A stretch of 64,000 nucleotides of DNA from Marinobacter similis (GTDB lineage: Bacteria > Pseudomonadota > Gammaproteobacteria > Pseudomonadales > Oleiphilaceae). The stretch is taken from NCBI RefSeq assembly GCF_000830985.1, contig NZ_CP007151.1, positions 186,001 to 250,000 on the forward strand, given 5' to 3'. This document shows positions 61,829 through 64,000 of the stretch, piece by piece. Position 1 is the first letter of the stretch; each line of letters begins with the position of its first letter. A program made the position numbers and the translations under genes. Below the pieces are notes generated by a model, which saw only the letters and a list, made by a program, of their open reading frames with translations, was not told where the DNA came from and searched no databases.

Positions 61829-63481
61829 ATGATGTTCCGTATGTTCTCATCTCTGAAATTCGCCTTCTCTATTGTGATGCTGAGTTCTGTTCCGTCTTTG
61901 GCGGTTCCGGCAACTGGCCAGGCATTGGAAAAGCTTAAGGAGGGATTGGTTCGTTTTGGCGTGACCACGGGTCAGCTTGCACCGGTATCAGAACTTGCAG
62001 AGCAGCTGAAGGGAAAGTCCGCAGAGTTTCTCCGAGCACAGGTGCTCATGAGTACAGGAAGAACGGCCGAGGGCATTGAAGCGCTGACAAATGTGGTTGA
62101 GGGCCAGTATCACCGAGCTGAAGCCGCGCTCTTGCTGGGTCGGTACCAGGCGGCTCAAGGTGAGATTTCAGAAGCCAGGCAATGGCTTGAATTTGCGGTT
62201 CGTGTTGGCTTCGGAGAAACACGGCAGGAGGCTGGCTACTGGCTGGCAGAGCTGGAACTGAAATCAGGCAGGTCCGAGAAAGCCGGGCCGGTCCTGGCAA
62301 AGATGGAGGCAGGATTCTGGGCCGCCAACGGGTATTTGAACCTGTCCAGCGAATACGCTCGCTCCGATCTGAATCCCACCCGAGCGTTAGTTGCGCTCCG
62401 AGTCGCCATGGCGATGGCAGAGAATGATTCGGATCCTGAGCGAAAGGATCATCTGCTGAATAGGCTTCGGGTTCGTGCCGGCTATCTAGCTCTGCAAAAT
62501 GACGACCCCGACAAGGCAATCGGATTTCTGGAAAAGGTGTCTCTAGAGTCCGACAACACGCCCCAGGCGCTTTACCTGCACGGACTGGCGCTAGCTGAAA
62601 AGGGCAACCATCGGGCCTCCATGCAAAGTTGGCATCGGGCCAAAAAATTTCCGCTGGCGTTTGCCGGCGTGGCCGATGCCTGGATTGCCATGGGTCGCGG
62701 CTTCGATCTGTCCGGCTACTTGGGACAGGCGGGAGAGGCCTATCTTGCGGCCAATGCCGCCTTTGAAAGCGAACGGGTTACGCTGCGCAAGCTGGCTACC
62801 GGAATACGCGAGCAGGGCGCCTACAAGTCCCTGGTCGAAGATTCACGGGCATCTGATCTCGAGTGGTTCCTGGCAGACAGCCGAACGCTAACACAGCCAA
62901 GAATGGCTTATTTGCTGGATTTTTTGGCCCAGCCTGAGGCCCAAAGGGCGGTGCGCCGAGTGGCCGCGCTGAGAGAGTTGGGCCAGGGCCTTGCGCAGCA
63001 GCAAAGGGATCTCGGGATATTAGCCCAGTCATTGGCAGACCAGCTGGTATTGCTTGATGCCCAGCATGATGGCGAGGCTACTGAGCATCGCGAGCGCCAA
63101 ATGACACTGGTTCGGCGGCTGGAGGAGCTAACCACGAAGCCGCTGAATGCTGCTCAGGCAGAGGTCCTTCGCAGTGTCTCGGAAACCCTCTCAGACTCCG
63201 CCGACAGCCTGCAGAAACTCAAGGGCCGAGTTAGCGCTCGACCGTCCACAATTCGAAAGCAGCTTGATCAAACCCGGACACTGAGGAACCAGACTGAGCA
63301 GCTATCAGCTCGGAGTCTTTCCCTTGCCCAGCAGGCTGAGAAACACCTGGATCAATTGGCGCTGGATTACGTCAATGAGCAGGACAATGAAATGGCTAAT
63401 GCGATCGATAAAACCGCGCAACAGATCGCCCACCTATACGAATACCTGGCGCTGGAAAACATTGCGGAGGCGACACAGTGA
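61829..63481 (+). CDS. Exported TPR-repeat protein
   Basis: Protein of 550 residues with a signal peptide (LKFAFSIVMLSSVPSLAVPA). The N-terminal and middle part (about 45-330) is composed of TPR-like helical repeats (AEALLLGRYQAAQGEISEAR, ALYLHGLALAEKGNHRASMQ). A C-terminal segment (about 395-550) is a probable coiled coil (RRLEELTTKPLNAAQAEVLR). No catalytic motif. It probably acts as a periplasmic scaffold. Its stop overlaps the next start (GTGA), so the two are coupled. Confidence 0.82.
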   Translation: MMFRMFSSLKFAFSIVMLSSVPSLAVPATGQALEKLKEGLVRFGVTTGQLAPVSELAEQLKGKSAEFLRAQVLMSTGRTAEGIEALTNVVEGQYHRAEAALLLGRYQAAQGEISEARQWLEFAVRVGFGETRQEAGYWLAELELKSGRSEKAGPVLAKMEAGFWAANGYLNLSSEYARSDLNPTRALVALRVAMAMAENDSDPERKDHLLNRLRVRAGYLALQNDDPDKAIGFLEKVSLESDNTPQALYLHGLALAEKGNHRASMQSWHRAKKFPLAFAGVADAWIAMGRGFDLSGYLGQAGEAYLAANAAFESERVTLRKLATGIREQGAYKSLVEDSRASDLEWFLADSRTLTQPRMAYLLDFLAQPEAQRAVRRVAALRELGQGLAQQQRDLGILAQSLADQLVLLDAQHDGEATEHRERQMTLVRRLEELTTKPLNAAQAEVLRSVSETLSDSADSLQKLKGRVSARPSTIRKQLDQTRTLRNQTEQLSARSLSLAQQAEKHLDQLALDYVNEQDNEMANAIDKTAQQIAHLYEYLALENIAEATQ

Positions 63482-64000
63482 GACGGTTCGTTTTCGCGCT
63501 GATGTCTTCATTTCTGATGCCGTTGCCTGCGGCGGGCCAGGAGTCGTTCCGGGTGGAGCTCGGTCGTGACGGTGAGACCATTGCTGATATGCGGCCGGTG
63601 TATCTCAAATTCGAATCCAGCCGATGCCGGCCATTTCCCCGGCGGAAGTCGCCCGCCGGTATCAGCAATTGTTCCGGTCGTCTGATGAACCAGCGGTTCG
63701 GATTGACGCGCTCAACCGCCTAACCAACATTCGGGATCGCACTGGCCAAGACCTGGGTTTTTCACCCGAAGAAGAAGAGCGTGTCTATGGCGAGGTTCTC
63801 AGCAGTTACGAAGCCATACTGGGGCAGGGTTCATTCGGAGGTCGACTCGACGAATTGCTGTACCAGATGGCCAAGGCTTATGCGCTCACCGGGCAGTCGG
63901 AACAATCTGTAGATCGCCTTAAACAACTGGTGGGCCTTTATCCCCAGTCCCCACTCGGCCCGGAGGCGCGCTTCCGGATTGCGGAATCAGACTTCTCCGC
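63478..64000 (+). CDS. TPR-repeat protein (3' partial, one frameshift)
   Basis: Begins with GTG at 63478, overlapping the previous stop, with a signal peptide (VFALMSSFLMPLPAAGQES). One base is missing near 63619; the repaired frame has PAISPAEVARRYQQLFRSSD and AVRIDALNRLTNIRDRTGQD, then TPR-type helices (LLYQMAKAYALTGQSEQSVD), and runs off the window. This is the second consecutive exported TPR protein of the operon. Function unknown. Confidence 0.8.

Overview
The window (64,000 bases) looks like chromosomal DNA of a marine gammaproteobacterium, most likely Marinobacter or a close relative. The evidence is the housekeeping order ffs-dnaX-ybaB-recR-rnd-ycgL-ycgN, an AcnD/PrpF/PrpD methylcitrate pathway, and a complete exosortase A (XrtA)/PEP-CTERM exopolysaccharide locus. 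The genus is an inference; no rRNA or other taxonomic marker is present.

Layout. (1) 1-5930: propionate catabolism (acnD, cut by the window edge; prpF; prpD), interrupted by an oppositely oriented PEP-CTERM gene. (2) 6045-6869: a second PEP-CTERM gene. (3) 7071-22893: a long rightward exopolysaccharide operon with initiating phosphoglycosyltransferase, Wza-like export lipoprotein, chain-length protein, a degenerate BY-kinase-like ATPase, outer-membrane barrel, polysaccharide deacetylases, glycosyltransferases, two CapK/PaaK-like ligases and a CapA-like protein. (4) 22898-31433: variable part with more glycosyltransferases, a secreted lectin/lyase-like protein, a Wzy-type polymerase/ligase and a Wzx flippase. 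(5) 31578-43754: a 1500-residue secreted mosaic protein, an acyltransferase-fold protein, exosortase xrtA with epsI, a PA14 lipoprotein and the TPR lipoprotein PrsT. (6) 43795-49249: the regulators PrsR and PrsK, then an SDR epimerase and an acyltransferase. (7) 49287-56723: housekeeping genes and the SRP RNA. (8) 56767-64000: a VWA/MoxR/VWA module, then a TPR-protein operon that runs off the edge.

How it works together. The polymer is assembled on a lipid carrier, flipped by Wzx, polymerised by Wzy and exported by the Wza/Wzc-like proteins. PEP-CTERM proteins are secreted and their C-terminal anchor is processed by XrtA. PrsK/PrsR is a two-component system whose regulator is a sigma-54 activator. 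I find three good -24/-12 (RpoN) elements: one before each PEP-CTERM gene, and a third before the 1500-residue mosaic protein, which has no PEP-CTERM tail. This suggests the regulon includes a large matrix-type protein that is not a sortase substrate.

Sequence quality. At least 22 genes are broken by single missing bases, 27 by my count. All are deletions, most in short homopolymers, and they fall in housekeeping genes such as recR, ybaB, rnd and moxR as much as in accessory ones. Restoring one base each gives normal family lengths. I treat these as sequencing or assembly errors, annotate each as one gene spanning the break, and give the approximate break position.
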